From: CADDYX01 sp045809925 | GTDB taxonomy: Bacteria; Verrucomicrobiota; Verrucomicrobiia; Chthoniobacterales; UBA10450 | Direction of reading: 5' to 3' | Assembly: GCA_045809925.1 (NCBI GenBank) | Contig: JBJMWX010000011.1 | Coordinates: 1 to 44,341 of the forward strand | DNA: 44,341 bases | In this document: in pieces, positions 23,546-31,605 of the stretch | How the letters are laid out: every line of letters begins with the position of its first letter | How positions within the stretch are numbered: position 1 is the first letter of the stretch | The notes under the pieces: model-generated | Database searches by the model: none | What the model saw: only the letters and a program-made list of their open reading frames with translations | What the model was told of the DNA's origin: nothing | Position numbers and translations under genes: made by a program

Positions 23546-23998
23546 ATGCAGCTCGAGTGCGTGATCCTGATCGGTCTGCCCGGCGCCGGCAAGAGCACGT
23601 TCTATCGAGAGCGATTCGCTTCCACCCACCTGCAGGTGAGCAAAGACATGTGGCCGAATGGCTCCGGCCGCGAAGCACGCCAGCGGAAAACGATCGCGGA
23701 GGCGCTCGCCGGCGGCCAATCCGTTGTGGTCGATAACACCAATCCCACGGTTGCCGAACGGGCGGCAATTATTCGAATCGCGCAAGGCCAGGGCGCCCGC
23801 GTCATCGGGTACTTCTTCGACGTGGCAACGCGCGTTGCGGTGGCGCGTAATGCCGAACGCACGGGCCGTGGCAAGGTGCCGAATGTCGCGATCTTCACGA
23901 CCGCAAAACGGCTCGAGCGCCCGACCGTGCGCGAAGGGTTTGACGAGCTACACCGCGTTGAAATCGCGGAGGATCGTTCGCTGCGGCTGGCTGACTAG
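23546..23998 (+). CDS. small P-loop kinase (polynucleotide-kinase-like, AAA_33)
   Basis: A 150-residue P-loop kinase-fold protein similar to the 5'-kinase domain of polynucleotide kinases. Walker A is GLPGAGKST (10-18). QVSKDMWPNG holds the likely substrate Asp/Lys region. VVVDNTNPTVAERAAII is the typical DNTN motif of PNK-like enzymes, and VARNAERTGRGKVPNVAIF includes the lid Arg residues. It has no phosphatase domain or ligase partner, so the substrate may be a nucleic acid end or a small molecule. It is divergent from the alpha/beta hydrolase. Confidence 0.82.
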   Translation: MQLECVILIGLPGAGKSTFYRERFASTHLQVSKDMWPNGSGREARQRKTIAEALAGGQSVVVDNTNPTVAERAAIIRIAQGQGARVIGYFFDVATRVAVARNAERTGRGKVPNVAIFTTAKRLERPTVREGFDELHRVEIAEDRSLRLAD

Positions 23999-24000
23999 AC

Positions 24001-24402
24001 TTATGTCAACGCGATTGCCTGGAACGAGCTGACCACGTCGTCCGGGCCTTTCTCGGTAAAGAAGCACTCGTAAAAGCCGGGTCCGAGGTCCCAGTGATCG
24101 CCTTTGTAGTATTCGTCGCGATAAAAACGCCAGACACCGCTGACGACGATAAGCGAACTGATCCGGTCATTCCAAAAATCGCCGAGAAAATGGAAACTGA
24201 GATTCGTTCGGGCGTACGCGCCCTTAAAGCCGACGTGATCGTAAACAACGACCTCCGGCAGACGAAACCCCCCTTCGTTTTGGACGTGGGCGCCCTCGGG
24301 ATCGACCGCGCAGGCGTGATAGCTCAGCGGCCCGACTTTCCATTTGGTATCGACGATACAGCCATTGTCTGGCGACAGTTCGGTCTTGGGTATTTGTCTC
24401 AT
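24001..24402 (-). CDS. beta/gamma-crystallin domain protein, calcium-binding type
   Basis: A 133-residue protein whose C-terminal 85 residues form one complete beta/gamma-crystallin domain of two Greek keys. Key 1 begins VVVYDHVGFKGAYARTNLSF and has the calcium motif NDRISS (78-83). Key 2 begins VWRFYRDEYYKGDHWDLGPG and has DDVVSS (121-126). Both keep the D/N-D/N-x-x-S-S form, so calcium binding is predicted. The N-terminal 45 residues have no signal peptide and contain Cys15 and Cys31, perhaps a disulphide or metal site. A role in calcium-dependent stability or stress is only a guess. The stop lies just after the kinase gene in convergent orientation. Confidence 0.82.
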   Translation of the reverse strand: MRQIPKTELSPDNGCIVDTKWKVGPLSYHACAVDPEGAHVQNEGGFRLPEVVVYDHVGFKGAYARTNLSFHFLGDFWNDRISSLIVVSGVWRFYRDEYYKGDHWDLGPGFYECFFTEKGPDDVVSSFQAIALT

Positions 24403-24460
24403 AAGCGGGAAAGGTTTTGCCAGTTGAACAAAGCGCAGGTGCGCTGTCGAGTCGTAGATT

Positions 24461-25252
24461 TTATTTTCCGGCCATGACGAGCTCGCGCCTGCGGAAATGG
24501 TCGACCTCGATATCGTGCTCCTGTCGTAATGTGTAGATCGGGCTCGCGAGCCAGAAGGCGACCTTCACTCTGGCATGTCCGGGAAATTCATTCGGCTCGA
24601 GTAAGTCGTAGTCGATCGAAAGCTCTTTCAGCACGGCGAAGATCCAGAAGAGCTGGAACGGCTGACGCAACCGCATCTCGAACTTCGCCAGCCGGTCGCT
24701 GCCTTCCGTAAGCCAGGCGCTGCCCTCGATTGCATCCAGAAACCGATCGGCCGTGTTCTTCTCGCGCTGGTTCGGTTTTGGAGCGAAATCAATCCGCCGC
24801 GCGGTGCCCGCTGTGACCGCGTCGGGCGTAGTGACGGAGAAATCGAACCGCTCGTGGATGCGGTGGTCGCGCGCGAACTGCTGGAGGGTGACGTCGTCCT
24901 TTGCCTCGTCCTTCGAGTTGTCCGACCCGGGTAATCTGACCTTTCCGTGCACCTCCCGTGACACATAGGTGATCGGGTTTGTCTCACCCGGGCGCACCGT
25001 CATGACCGCGTTGGCGCTACCGCGGAGCCGTCCTTTTCCGTCTCGCTCCGTCAGGTGAAGCTTCGCGTCGTACTGCAGCGATGCCGCATTGTCGCGGAGA
25101 TCCTGGAGTTGCTGTAGCGCGTGGTCCAGCATCTGCGCGCTCTGCGGGTCCAGTTCGCCGGCCGACGCACTGCATGCGACTAGCAGGGCTGCGACAATTG
25201 TAGCCGCTCCACCGCCGCTCCGAGAGCCGCGGCTAAAGCGTGTCTTTCGCAT
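24461..25252 (-). CDS. DUF2092 exported protein
   Basis: A 263-residue secreted protein of the DUF2092 family (LolA-like fold predicted for the family). The start ATG at 25252 gives MRKTRFSRGSRSGGG, a basic N-region, then a hydrophobic core TIVAALLVACSASAG. The N-region is written by a palindromic repeat (25199-25237). The body includes LDHALQQLQDLRDNAASLQY, FDFSVTTPDAV and, near the end, VKVAFWLASPIYTLRQEHDI. A lipoprotein is possible from LLVACSA. It begins 4 bases after the glpX stop and is probably cotranscribed with it. Earlier starts would overlap glpX. Confidence 0.75.
   Translation of the reverse strand: MRKTRFSRGSRSGGGAATIVAALLVACSASAGELDPQSAQMLDHALQQLQDLRDNAASLQYDAKLHLTERDGKGRLRGSANAVMTVRPGETNPITYVSREVHGKVRLPGSDNSKDEAKDDVTLQQFARDHRIHERFDFSVTTPDAVTAGTARRIDFAPKPNQREKNTADRFLDAIEGSAWLTEGSDRLAKFEMRLRQPFQLFWIFAVLKELSIDYDLLEPNEFPGHARVKVAFWLASPIYTLRQEHDIEVDHFRRRELVMAGK
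25199..25237. repeat. palindromic repeat inside the signal peptide of the DUF2092 gene
   Basis: TAGCCGC (25201-25207) pairs with GCGGCTA (25229-25235), and the unit starts TGTAGCCGC like the repeat inside uvrD (4018). It is read through in frame by the DUF2092 gene and encodes the Ser/Arg/Gly-rich N-region and start of the hydrophobic core. Confidence 0.6.
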
Positions 25253-25256
25253 CGAA

Positions 25257-26324
25257 TCAGATCGCGTGCTCGCGCTGATCGGAACGCAACCGAATCGTCT
25301 TGCTTTGCAAATTGTGCAGGGCGCGAACAAAACGAACCGTCCTGCTCTTCGCCCGCATCAGCACCGAATAGGTCGTAGCGCTCGGGCCATTCGTCCGCAC
25401 GCCGCGCAGCATTGCGCTGTCGCTGATACCCGTGGCGCAAAAGATGATATTTTTTCCCCGGGCCAGATCGTCCGCGTAAAAGACGCGGCCGAGCTCGGCT
25501 TCGCAACCGTCAGTCACCAGTTGCGCCCGCTCCTGTTCGTCGCGCGGCCACATCATGGATTGCATGTCGCCGCCCAGACATTTGATGCCGGCCGCAGCAA
25601 GAACGGCTTCCGGGGAGCCGCCGATGCCGAGATATAGATCGATGTTGCTGTCGGGAATGGACGGTGCCAGGGCGGCCGCGATATCACCATCGCCGATCAT
25701 CCGCAGCGAGGCTCCGACGCGTCGAATTTCCGCGACGATTTCCTTGTGGCGCGGCCGGTCGAGCATCATGACGACCAGATCCTGAACGCGTTTCTTTAAA
25801 GCATCGGCGACCGCAATCAGCGTTTCCTCCACTGGACTCATCAGCTTAACCGTCTCGATTCCGGAGATCTTCATCGCCTGCACGATACGCGGCCCGTAGG
25901 AGAGTTTCATCATGTAGAACGACGGAATGTCGCGGAGCGCGCACTTCACTCCTTCTTCCGGACTGGCCGCTGCGATGCAGGTGATCGAGTTCGGCGCGCC
26001 TTTCGAGATGTTGGTCGTGCCGTCGATCGGATCGAGCGCAATATCGAACTGCGGGGTTCCCGGCAGCCATGTGCCGAGCTGTTCTCCTTTGAAAATCCCG
26101 GGCGCGTTATCCTTGATCCCTTCGCCGATCACGACTTCGCCGCAGATATTCATGAGGTCGAACATCCCGCGCATCGCATCGCAGGCCGCCGCGTCCGCAG
26201 CTTCCTTATCGCCACGGCCGATCCATTGCAGCGAATTCAGCGCCGCCGCTTCCGTCGCGCGCACGAAATCGAACTCAATAATGCGCTCGATGTCGTGATA
26301 CTTCTGCTTCGGCAAACGGAGCAT
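25257..26324 (-). CDS. glpX: class II fructose-1,6-bisphosphatase GlpX
   Basis: A 355-residue GlpX-type fructose-1,6-bisphosphatase, a metal-dependent enzyme of gluconeogenesis in the cytoplasm. The Li-sensitive phosphatase motif is DIALDPIDGTTN, preceded by GEVVIGEGIKDNAP with the metal-binding acidic residues. DSNIDLYLGIGGSPEAVLAA and GDMQSMMWPRDEQER match the class II substrate site. It starts at ATG 26324, 21 bases after the metal-binding outer-membrane protein gene on the same strand. The DUF2092 gene follows it closely. Confidence 0.95.
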   Translation of the reverse strand: MLRLPKQKYHDIERIIEFDFVRATEAAALNSLQWIGRGDKEAADAAACDAMRGMFDLMNICGEVVIGEGIKDNAPGIFKGEQLGTWLPGTPQFDIALDPIDGTTNISKGAPNSITCIAAASPEEGVKCALRDIPSFYMMKLSYGPRIVQAMKISGIETVKLMSPVEETLIAVADALKKRVQDLVVMMLDRPRHKEIVAEIRRVGASLRMIGDGDIAAALAPSIPDSNIDLYLGIGGSPEAVLAAAGIKCLGGDMQSMMWPRDEQERAQLVTDGCEAELGRVFYADDLARGKNIIFCATGISDSAMLRGVRTNGPSATTYSVLMRAKSRTVRFVRALHNLQSKTIRLRSDQREHAI

Positions 26325-26345
26325 GGGAGCTACTCTGCATTCGCG

Positions 26346-27791
26346 TCAGTGCGCGTGCAACGACGGGCGGATGCGAAGGAAAACTTCGAGCGTGATCGGC
26401 AGGTCATCACCATAATATCTTTCGAGACGGTCGGGCATGTCGCTGATCGTGAACTGTCCACCGAGACCGATGTCAATCCCAGTGCCGTGGGAAAGGTCGC
26501 GCACATAGCCAATCGTGCAGGCGTAGATCGGGAAAATTCGCTCGTGATCCGATTGATCGAGAAACAGTTCGTGTCCCGATTTTTCTACGCGCTCAAGCCG
26601 GCCGTAAATCGTGTCGCGCTTTCGCTGGTAATTTGATTCGAGCAACACGGATTGGGTTTTTCCCTCATGGCTCAGGTTGTTCTGTCCCCACACAAGTGAT
26701 GTGGACCAGTTGCTGTCTTCACCGAGCGGCTGATTAAAAATGACCGAGGCCGTCGTGCGGTGCAGCTTCGCGTCCGGTTCGGTCGCCTCCGGGCTTTTCA
26801 AATACCCATGTGAGACTTGGAGCGCCATATTCGGTGTCGGGTTCCACGAGAGGCGGCCGCTGAATGAATCGAAACGCGGTCGGTCGAAGTCGTAGCGGTT
26901 CTCATCCGGCTCGCGTCCGGTGAAGACACTGGATTCGATTTTGAAATTGCGCCAGGCGGCTCCCAGCGTCGCGACGCCAAAGGTGACGTGCGTCGAGTCC
27001 TGCCAGTGATGCGAAATCGGCGCACTAGGATCGTCCATCGCTGAGGGCCGGTGCATAAACGTCGGCGGCCCGAGCGCCGGCTCCCCGGGATAGCCGAAGT
27101 AGATGTAACCGGAGAGATCGCGGGTGAAGCGCTGCGACAGGCTGAGCGAAGCTTCGCTGAAGAGGTCGTGTGGATGCTGGCGGTCGTGCAGCGGTTGGTC
27201 GTGCCACGTCTCGCCAGTTTGAAACAAGAGTGGGTATCCGCGGCCGCCTTCACTCAGCGGATCGAGGCTCATCATCAATCGGCTGCCGAACTGCGTGGCG
27301 TCGCTGAATGGATGCGAATACATCGCCATCACCCAGTTCGGCGCGTCGATCCGGTCGTCGCCCCGGCGCGTGCCCGCGTTCACATAGCGCGGGAACGCCG
27401 CACCGTGCAGCATCAGCATGTCGTCGCCATGCATGAACATGCGCGCATACATCGGTGAGGAATCCGGCAGCCAGCTCGTTCCTGATCCTTCGCGACTCAT
27501 GGGGTCGGAGAGACTGACCGACGATTGCATTGTCATGTTATGGTGCTCGTGCTGGTCGTGGCCAGGAGAGTGCGCGGCCTTTTCCGTCTTCGGCGTTGGG
27601 CGTTGGGCGTTCAGCGTTTTGGGCTTTGCGCTCGGTTTGACCGGCACAAGGGTCATTCCGCATTTCGGGCACGTGCCCGGCTGGTCCGTGACCACCTCCG
27701 GGTGCATGACACACGTGTAGCGAGTCGGTTCCGCAGCGACTGCCGCGGCGACAAGCACAATAAAGACGAGGCAAACGAGCTGCGATTTCAT
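26346..27791 (-). CDS. outer-membrane protein with N-terminal heavy-metal-binding domain
   Basis: A 481-residue exported protein. The signal peptide is residues 1-20 (LVCLVFIVLVAAAVAAE). YTCVMHPEVVTDQPGTCPKC then GMTLVP (25-50) is a heavy-metal-binding domain of the kind seen in copper and silver efflux proteins, with paired Cys/Met/His ligands. A His-rich linker (SPGHDQHEHHNM) follows. The remaining 380 residues have alternating aromatic/hydrophobic strands, such as DLSGYIYFGYPGEPALGPPT and WSTSLVWGQNNLS, consistent with an outer-membrane beta-barrel. It follows two Cys-rich exported proteins on the same strand. Copper-type metal handling is inferred; no efflux pump is nearby. Confidence 0.8.
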   Translation of the reverse strand: MKSQLVCLVFIVLVAAAVAAEPTRYTCVMHPEVVTDQPGTCPKCGMTLVPVKPSAKPKTLNAQRPTPKTEKAAHSPGHDQHEHHNMTMQSSVSLSDPMSREGSGTSWLPDSSPMYARMFMHGDDMLMLHGAAFPRYVNAGTRRGDDRIDAPNWVMAMYSHPFSDATQFGSRLMMSLDPLSEGGRGYPLLFQTGETWHDQPLHDRQHPHDLFSEASLSLSQRFTRDLSGYIYFGYPGEPALGPPTFMHRPSAMDDPSAPISHHWQDSTHVTFGVATLGAAWRNFKIESSVFTGREPDENRYDFDRPRFDSFSGRLSWNPTPNMALQVSHGYLKSPEATEPDAKLHRTTASVIFNQPLGEDSNWSTSLVWGQNNLSHEGKTQSVLLESNYQRKRDTIYGRLERVEKSGHELFLDQSDHERIFPIYACTIGYVRDLSHGTGIDIGLGGQFTISDMPDRLERYYGDDLPITLEVFLRIRPSLHAH

Positions 27792-27846
27792 AGCCGAATC
27801 GCCCCGCCGGATTGCTCCGACGGGGCTTTATTCCCATCCGGCTGCG

Positions 27847-27972
27847 CTATTTCGCGCAGCAGCTCAGACCGAAGCCGCAGCACGCGCCGCCGCAGCAGTC
27901 AGCCGCCGGCGACGTCGCGCTTGCGCTGCCTACCAGCGCCAGTGCGGCAATAATGATCAGAAGATATTTCAT
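27847..27972 (-). CDS. small exported Cys-rich peptide
   Basis: A 41-residue peptide. MKYLLIIIAALALVGSASAT is a classical signal peptide. The mature part, ATSPAADCCGGACCGFGLS followed by CCAK, has three vicinal Cys pairs, which suggests soft-metal binding (Cu, Hg, Zn) or a disulphide-rich peptide. The ATG at 27972 is preceded by AGGAGG at a good distance (aggaggattcaATG), one of the best ribosome sites in the window. The sequence upstream of this ATG is not part of the peptide. It lies between a Cys-rich precursor gene and the metal-binding outer-membrane protein on the same strand. Confidence 0.78.
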   Translation of the reverse strand: MKYLLIIIAALALVGSASATSPAADCCGGACCGFGLSCCAK

Positions 27973-28031
27973 TGAATCCTCCTGTTGAGTTTCCTTTCTC
28001 ACGGTCGCATTGCGCGACCGAGCCGATGCAA

Positions 28032-28379
28032 TCAACCGATCGCACTACGCGGCGGCGGAACAGGAGGACGTTCCGAGCGCGACGATTGTGTCATCGCGGA
28101 GGCGACAAGTTTTTCGCCGCGCTCAGGTGAGAAAATCAGTGGCGCCTGCGGAGCGACGAACAAGGCAACACTGTTGGCACAGGCGGCGCAGCAATCGTTG
28201 TCCGCGGACTTCTGCGGCTCGTCGCCGCAATGTTTTTGCGGAGGTTCGGTGTGGGATTTCGCACAGCAGCTCATCGTCTTGTGCTGCGGCGCCGCGACAG
28301 CGCGCGTCGGCAGGGTGAGCGCGAAAACGCCGAGACACATTACGGTCGCGAGCAGAGCGCGGAGAATCCGGCCGATCAC
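28032..28379 (-). CDS. exported Cys/His-rich protein
   Basis: A 115-residue secreted protein. The signal peptide covers about 1-29 (RALLATVMCLGVFALTLPTR then AVAA). The mature N-terminal half contains SCCAKSHTEPPQKHCGDEP and DNDCCAACANS, with seven Cys and several His that could bind a soft metal. The C-terminal half is Pro/Ser/Arg-rich with no recognised domain. The start is GTG at 28379. It lies 59 bases upstream of the small Cys-rich peptide; with the metal-binding outer-membrane protein they make a likely operon. Not a family I recognise by name. Confidence 0.65.
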   Translation of the reverse strand: MIGRILRALLATVMCLGVFALTLPTRAVAAPQHKTMSCCAKSHTEPPQKHCGDEPQKSADNDCCAACANSVALFVAPQAPLIFSPERGEKLVASAMTQSSRSERPPVPPPRSAIG

Positions 28380-28567
28380 GCAGCTATCCTAGGCGCGGGT
28401 TCGGCCGCATTCAATGATTTCAATTCCCAAGCGGTTGGCTCTAGGCGGGCCGCGCGACAGTCCGTCAGAGAAAACGGCGAATTCGTAATCGACCGCTCGC
28501 GCGAGAAATTTCTCCTTACCTACGTGCCGGACGGTTTCGTCAGACGGATCCGGCGGGCGGGCGCCGC

Positions 28568-29434
28568 TTAGTGGTGGAACATGCTGTGAAATGCGCGGCG
28601 CATGCTGCGCACGACCGGGTCCTCGGTCGGGCTGGTTGCCGTCCGCGGACCTCGCCGGCCGTGCGAATTGCGCCGAACGCGTCGTTCGCGGAGCGAGACG
28701 ATCTGAAGATTGCCATCGCTGCTTCGGACGAGCCCGAAAGTTTCATCTATGCGGCCGCGTGCGGCCCGGTTAGCCGTCGAGTTCGCGACCTGGAATGCGA
28801 GACGAAATTTGGCCAGCTGTTTACCGGCGCTCTTCTCCAAGCGCACACCACTGAGGATTGCGTAATTCCGTCGCGGCCAACGCTGATCGTAAACCGCCAG
28901 CTCATTCTGGACGTACTGTCGATCCACTAAGCCGTGATCGTAGTAGTCGACACGCTCGGAATAGAGGCCGAGTTCGTCGTGGATGTTCGGCGATTCAACG
29001 GCGGCCACGTAACGGTGGATGAAATCGGCCGCATCGCGTCGCGTGATGGGCTGCGAGCTGGCGGGCGGTGGCGGCGGTGCCGGATGGGTGTCGCGATTGC
29101 CGTCCGGCAGCGCGTCGTCGCTGCGCAGCACGGGCACGTCAGGCAACAAATCGTTGTTGCCTTCAGCCGGCGGCGCCGGTTCGGCGGTAATCCCGAGTGA
29201 ATGCAGCGTCGTCTCGTCGGTGATCCCAGTGGCGGGGAAACCTTGCCGCTCCTGATAACGACGCACCGCAGTCGACGTTTCCGGCGTGTTGCGACCGTCG
29301 ATGTTGCTGAAAAATAAATGACGGCGCCGTAATTCCTCCTGCACCTGCCGGGTTACTTCATCGGCGCAGGCGAGGCGCGGCAGCAACAATGCGGTTGCTA
29401 CAAATCCAATGATAAACTTCTGCACGTGAGTCAT
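28568..29434 (-). CDS. exported protein with PG-binding and NTF2-like domains
   Basis: A 288-residue secreted protein. ATG at 29434 gives a clean signal peptide (VQKFIIGFVATALLLPRLAC/A). Residues about 28-85 are a PG_binding_1 domain (QVQEELRRRHLFFSNIDGRN, then VRRYQERQGFPATGITDETT). A Pro/Asp-rich linker leads to a C-terminal domain (from ADFIHRYVAAVESPNIHDEL) resembling an NTF2/SnoaL-like fold. The tail is Arg-rich. A frame extension to 29674 encodes no sensible protein and is rejected. It resembles the PG-binding protein at 15552 in its first domain. Confidence 0.78.
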   Translation of the reverse strand: MTHVQKFIIGFVATALLLPRLACADEVTRQVQEELRRRHLFFSNIDGRNTPETSTAVRRYQERQGFPATGITDETTLHSLGITAEPAPPAEGNNDLLPDVPVLRSDDALPDGNRDTHPAPPPPPASSQPITRRDAADFIHRYVAAVESPNIHDELGLYSERVDYYDHGLVDRQYVQNELAVYDQRWPRRNYAILSGVRLEKSAGKQLAKFRLAFQVANSTANRAARGRIDETFGLVRSSDGNLQIVSLRERRVRRNSHGRRGPRTATSPTEDPVVRSMRRAFHSMFHH

Positions 29435-29706
29435 TAAGATCGCGCTGCGCGCCGGTTGCAGTCGTAGCAAAACGACGGAGCCAGTATCGTACCTCAGGCC
29501 TGAGTCAAGAGGCGCGGCCGCTATTCCTCGGAGTTTTGCGCATCTCAGTTGACCGGCGCCAGCGCCATCGACCGTCATGCGAACCGTCGCGCCGCAGCAA
29601 GAAAGGACCGGGGCGTCACTACGGCACGACTGGGATCGGGGCTTTGCCGACTTCGCACCTGCATCGGATTGCATTCGAGTACGTTCTGCGCCGAAGATGT
29701 GCGGGA

Positions 29707-30540
29707 ATGAGCGCGGCCCATGAGGCGGATTACGTTCTTGGCACGCATGCCGCGGAGGTCGCGCGCCTGGGTTTGCAGCATCGGGTGTGGCGCGAAGCCA
29801 CGGATGCCTGCTGGCGACGCGCGGGCATTACACTCGGTTCGCGCGTCATCGATGTCGGGGCAGGACCCGGCTATGCTACTGCCGACCTCGCGGAGATTGT
29901 CGGGGCCGGCGGCAAGGTGCTGGCGGTGGAGCGTTCCGCGCGGTTCATTGAATCGGCTCGCGCTCGCTGTCAGGCCCGCGGCCTCGCGAACGTCGACTTC
30001 CGCGAACTTGATCTGATGGAAGACTCACTAGGCGACGCCGCTTTCGACTTCGCCTGGTGCCGCTGGGTGGCGTCGTTCGTTTCCTCGCCGGCAACGCTGA
30101 TCGAGAACATCGCGCGCGCTTTACGGCCGGGTGGTAGTGCGATTTTTCACGAATACAGCGACTACGGCACCTGGCGGATCGCCCCGCGACGTCCGGCTGT
30201 GGAACGTTTTACGACCGAGGTGATGGCGAGCTGGCGCGCGTCCGGTGGCGAGCCAAATGTCGCATTGTTGTTTCCGCCACTTCTTCGTGCTGCCGGGTTG
30301 CGCCTGGTGAATGCCCGGCCGCATCTCCGCGTAGTTTCTCCCGCCGACTACACCTGGCAATGGCCAGCCAGCTTCATCGAGATCAATCTCGAACGTTTGC
30401 AAGAGCTCGGTCGCGTCACGTCGCATTGGGCGGATGACGTTCGGCGTGAATTTGCCGAAGCGTCCGCTGATCCCGCTTCGCTCCTGACTACACCACTCTT
30501 TCTGGAGATGGTTTCGATAAAGCACGGCGAAGCGGATTGA
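29707..30540 (+). CDS. class I SAM-dependent methyltransferase
   Basis: A 277-residue class I methyltransferase. The SAM motif I is VIDVGAGPGYATADLAE, with motif II at KVLAVERSARFIESARARCQ. FDFAWCRWVASFVSSPATLI is motif IV/V-like. The C-terminal half has an extra region ending LLTTPLFLEMVSIKHGEAD. The substrate is unknown. ATG at 29707 is chosen because MSAAHEADYVLGTHAAEVAR resembles other members; the frame is open upstream to 29536 but that part looks non-coding. The cupin gene follows 30 bases later. Confidence 0.85.
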   Translation: MSAAHEADYVLGTHAAEVARLGLQHRVWREATDACWRRAGITLGSRVIDVGAGPGYATADLAEIVGAGGKVLAVERSARFIESARARCQARGLANVDFRELDLMEDSLGDAAFDFAWCRWVASFVSSPATLIENIARALRPGGSAIFHEYSDYGTWRIAPRRPAVERFTTEVMASWRASGGEPNVALLFPPLLRAAGLRLVNARPHLRVVSPADYTWQWPASFIEINLERLQELGRVTSHWADDVRREFAEASADPASLLTTPLFLEMVSIKHGEAD

Positions 30541-30570
30541 CCCGTTACGTTCGCGCGCAGAATCTCGGCT

Positions 30571-31077
30571 ATGCGCAAAGTGAGCATCGCTGAGCTGCCG
30601 GAAAAGGAGCGTCGCTCGCCATCCGGGAAGTTTCACACCTATTTCAAGGAAATCTCAGTCGGGCTGGGTCGTGAACCAGATTCGGCCGATACGCTCAAGC
30701 AGCACCCGTTCGATCTGTCGGTTTATCGCGTGCCGCCGGGCGCCTCGCGTTGTCCATACCATCTGCATTCCGGGGAATCTGAACTCTACCTCATCATCAG
30801 TGGCCGCGCTGCGGTGCGCGATGAGAATGGCGTCGCCGAGGCAGCAGCGGGCGAGGCATTCTTCTTCGCACCGGGCGAGGCGCACGAGATCCGCAACGCG
30901 GGTCCGGACGACCTGGTCTACTACGTTGTTGCCAATAACGCGCCGGCTGAGTGCTGCTACTATCCCGACAGCGACAAGTGGTGGGTGACGGACGGCCGCC
31001 GTATCAAAATCGTAAAGGGAGCGGTGGTCGATTACTTCGTCGGAGAGGATGAACCCGGCATCGGTCAGCCGACGTGA
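30571..31077 (+). CDS. cupin-domain protein
   Basis: A 168-residue cupin. Motif 1 is CPYHLHSGESELYLIISG with the His-x-His and Glu metal ligands; motif 2 is GEAFFFAPGEAHEIRNAG with the third His. AECCYYPDSDKWWVT follows the barrel. It could be a metal-dependent sugar or acid enzyme or a ligand-binding protein; no subtype is clear. Its stop overlaps the GTG start of the SET-domain gene (GTGA), so they are translationally coupled and probably work together. Confidence 0.87.
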   Translation: MRKVSIAELPEKERRSPSGKFHTYFKEISVGLGREPDSADTLKQHPFDLSVYRVPPGASRCPYHLHSGESELYLIISGRAAVRDENGVAEAAAGEAFFFAPGEAHEIRNAGPDDLVYYVVANNAPAECCYYPDSDKWWVTDGRRIKIVKGAVVDYFVGEDEPGIGQPT

Positions 31078-31586
31078 CGCCGCTCTCCTGGTTATCTGCA
31101 AAAACCGAGATCCGTTCGAGTTTCATTCACGGTCGCGGTCTGTTCGCTCAGGTTGCAATCGCCAGGGACGAGATCGTGGCGGTCAAAGGCGGCCATGTAA
31201 TCGATGACGAACAACTCAAGGAGGTGAATGCGCGCCTCGGGCCGGTGGAGATCCAGATCGAAGACGACCTCTACATCGCGCCGGTCACCGAGGACGAACG
31301 CGAAGCGTCGATGCTCTATACGAACCACTCCTGCGATCCGAACCTCGGGGTTCGCGGCAGCATCACCTTTGTCGCGCTGCGCGATATCCAGGCAAAGGAA
31401 GAGCTAACTCACGACTGGTGTATGACCGATGACGGTGATTACGTGCTCGAATGCAACTGCGGCGCAAGCAACTGCCGCGGCACAGTTACGGGTAAGGACT
31501 GGCGACGGCCCGATCTACAACAGAGATACGCGGGCTACTTCTCTGCCTATCTCGCGCTGAAGATCACTGTAGGGCGGGATAGCTGA
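31074..31586 (+). CDS. SET-domain protein (lysine methyltransferase-like)
   Basis: A 170-residue SET-domain protein, a fold of protein-lysine methyltransferases. IHGRGLFAQVAI (18-29) is the SET start. NHSCDPNLG (84-92) is the SAM/pseudoknot motif, EELTHDW (109-115) the second active-site segment, and CNCGASNCRG the post-SET Cys cluster (Cys127, Cys129, Cys134), which needs a fourth ligand such as Cys86. The target is unknown; ribosomal proteins or histone-like proteins are possible. The start is GTG overlapping the cupin stop. The last six residues (TVGRDS) and the stop come from a perfect palindrome, so the C-terminus is repeat-derived. Confidence 0.9.
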   Translation: MTPLSWLSAKTEIRSSFIHGRGLFAQVAIARDEIVAVKGGHVIDDEQLKEVNARLGPVEIQIEDDLYIAPVTEDEREASMLYTNHSCDPNLGVRGSITFVALRDIQAKEELTHDWCMTDDGDYVLECNCGASNCRGTVTGKDWRRPDLQQRYAGYFSAYLALKITVGRDS

Positions 31587-31599
31587 CCCGCCCTACAGT
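31566..31599. repeat. perfect palindromic repeat with GTAGGGCGGG arms
   Basis: ACTGTAGGGCGGG (31566-31578) pairs exactly with CCCGCCCTACAGT (31587-31599) around an 8-base loop. It is both the end of the SET coding region and the only hairpin between that gene and convergent ahcY. It may terminate transcription. GTAG/CTAC ends recall the element at 513-564. Confidence 0.85.
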
Positions 31600-31605
31600 T
31601 ACAGA

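Noticed and set aside
22521..23785. Longer alpha/beta hydrolase starting at 23785
   Set aside because: The extra 96 residues overlap the divergent kinase gene and include repeat-derived sequence (FTAENAERAEQ); the ATG at 23497 precedes a signal peptide.
29435..29706. Coding extension of the methyltransferase or of the PG-binding protein into this gap
   Set aside because: Translations in both directions are Arg/Ser/Ala shadow-like with no family match; the gap is taken as intergenic, holding no recognised element.
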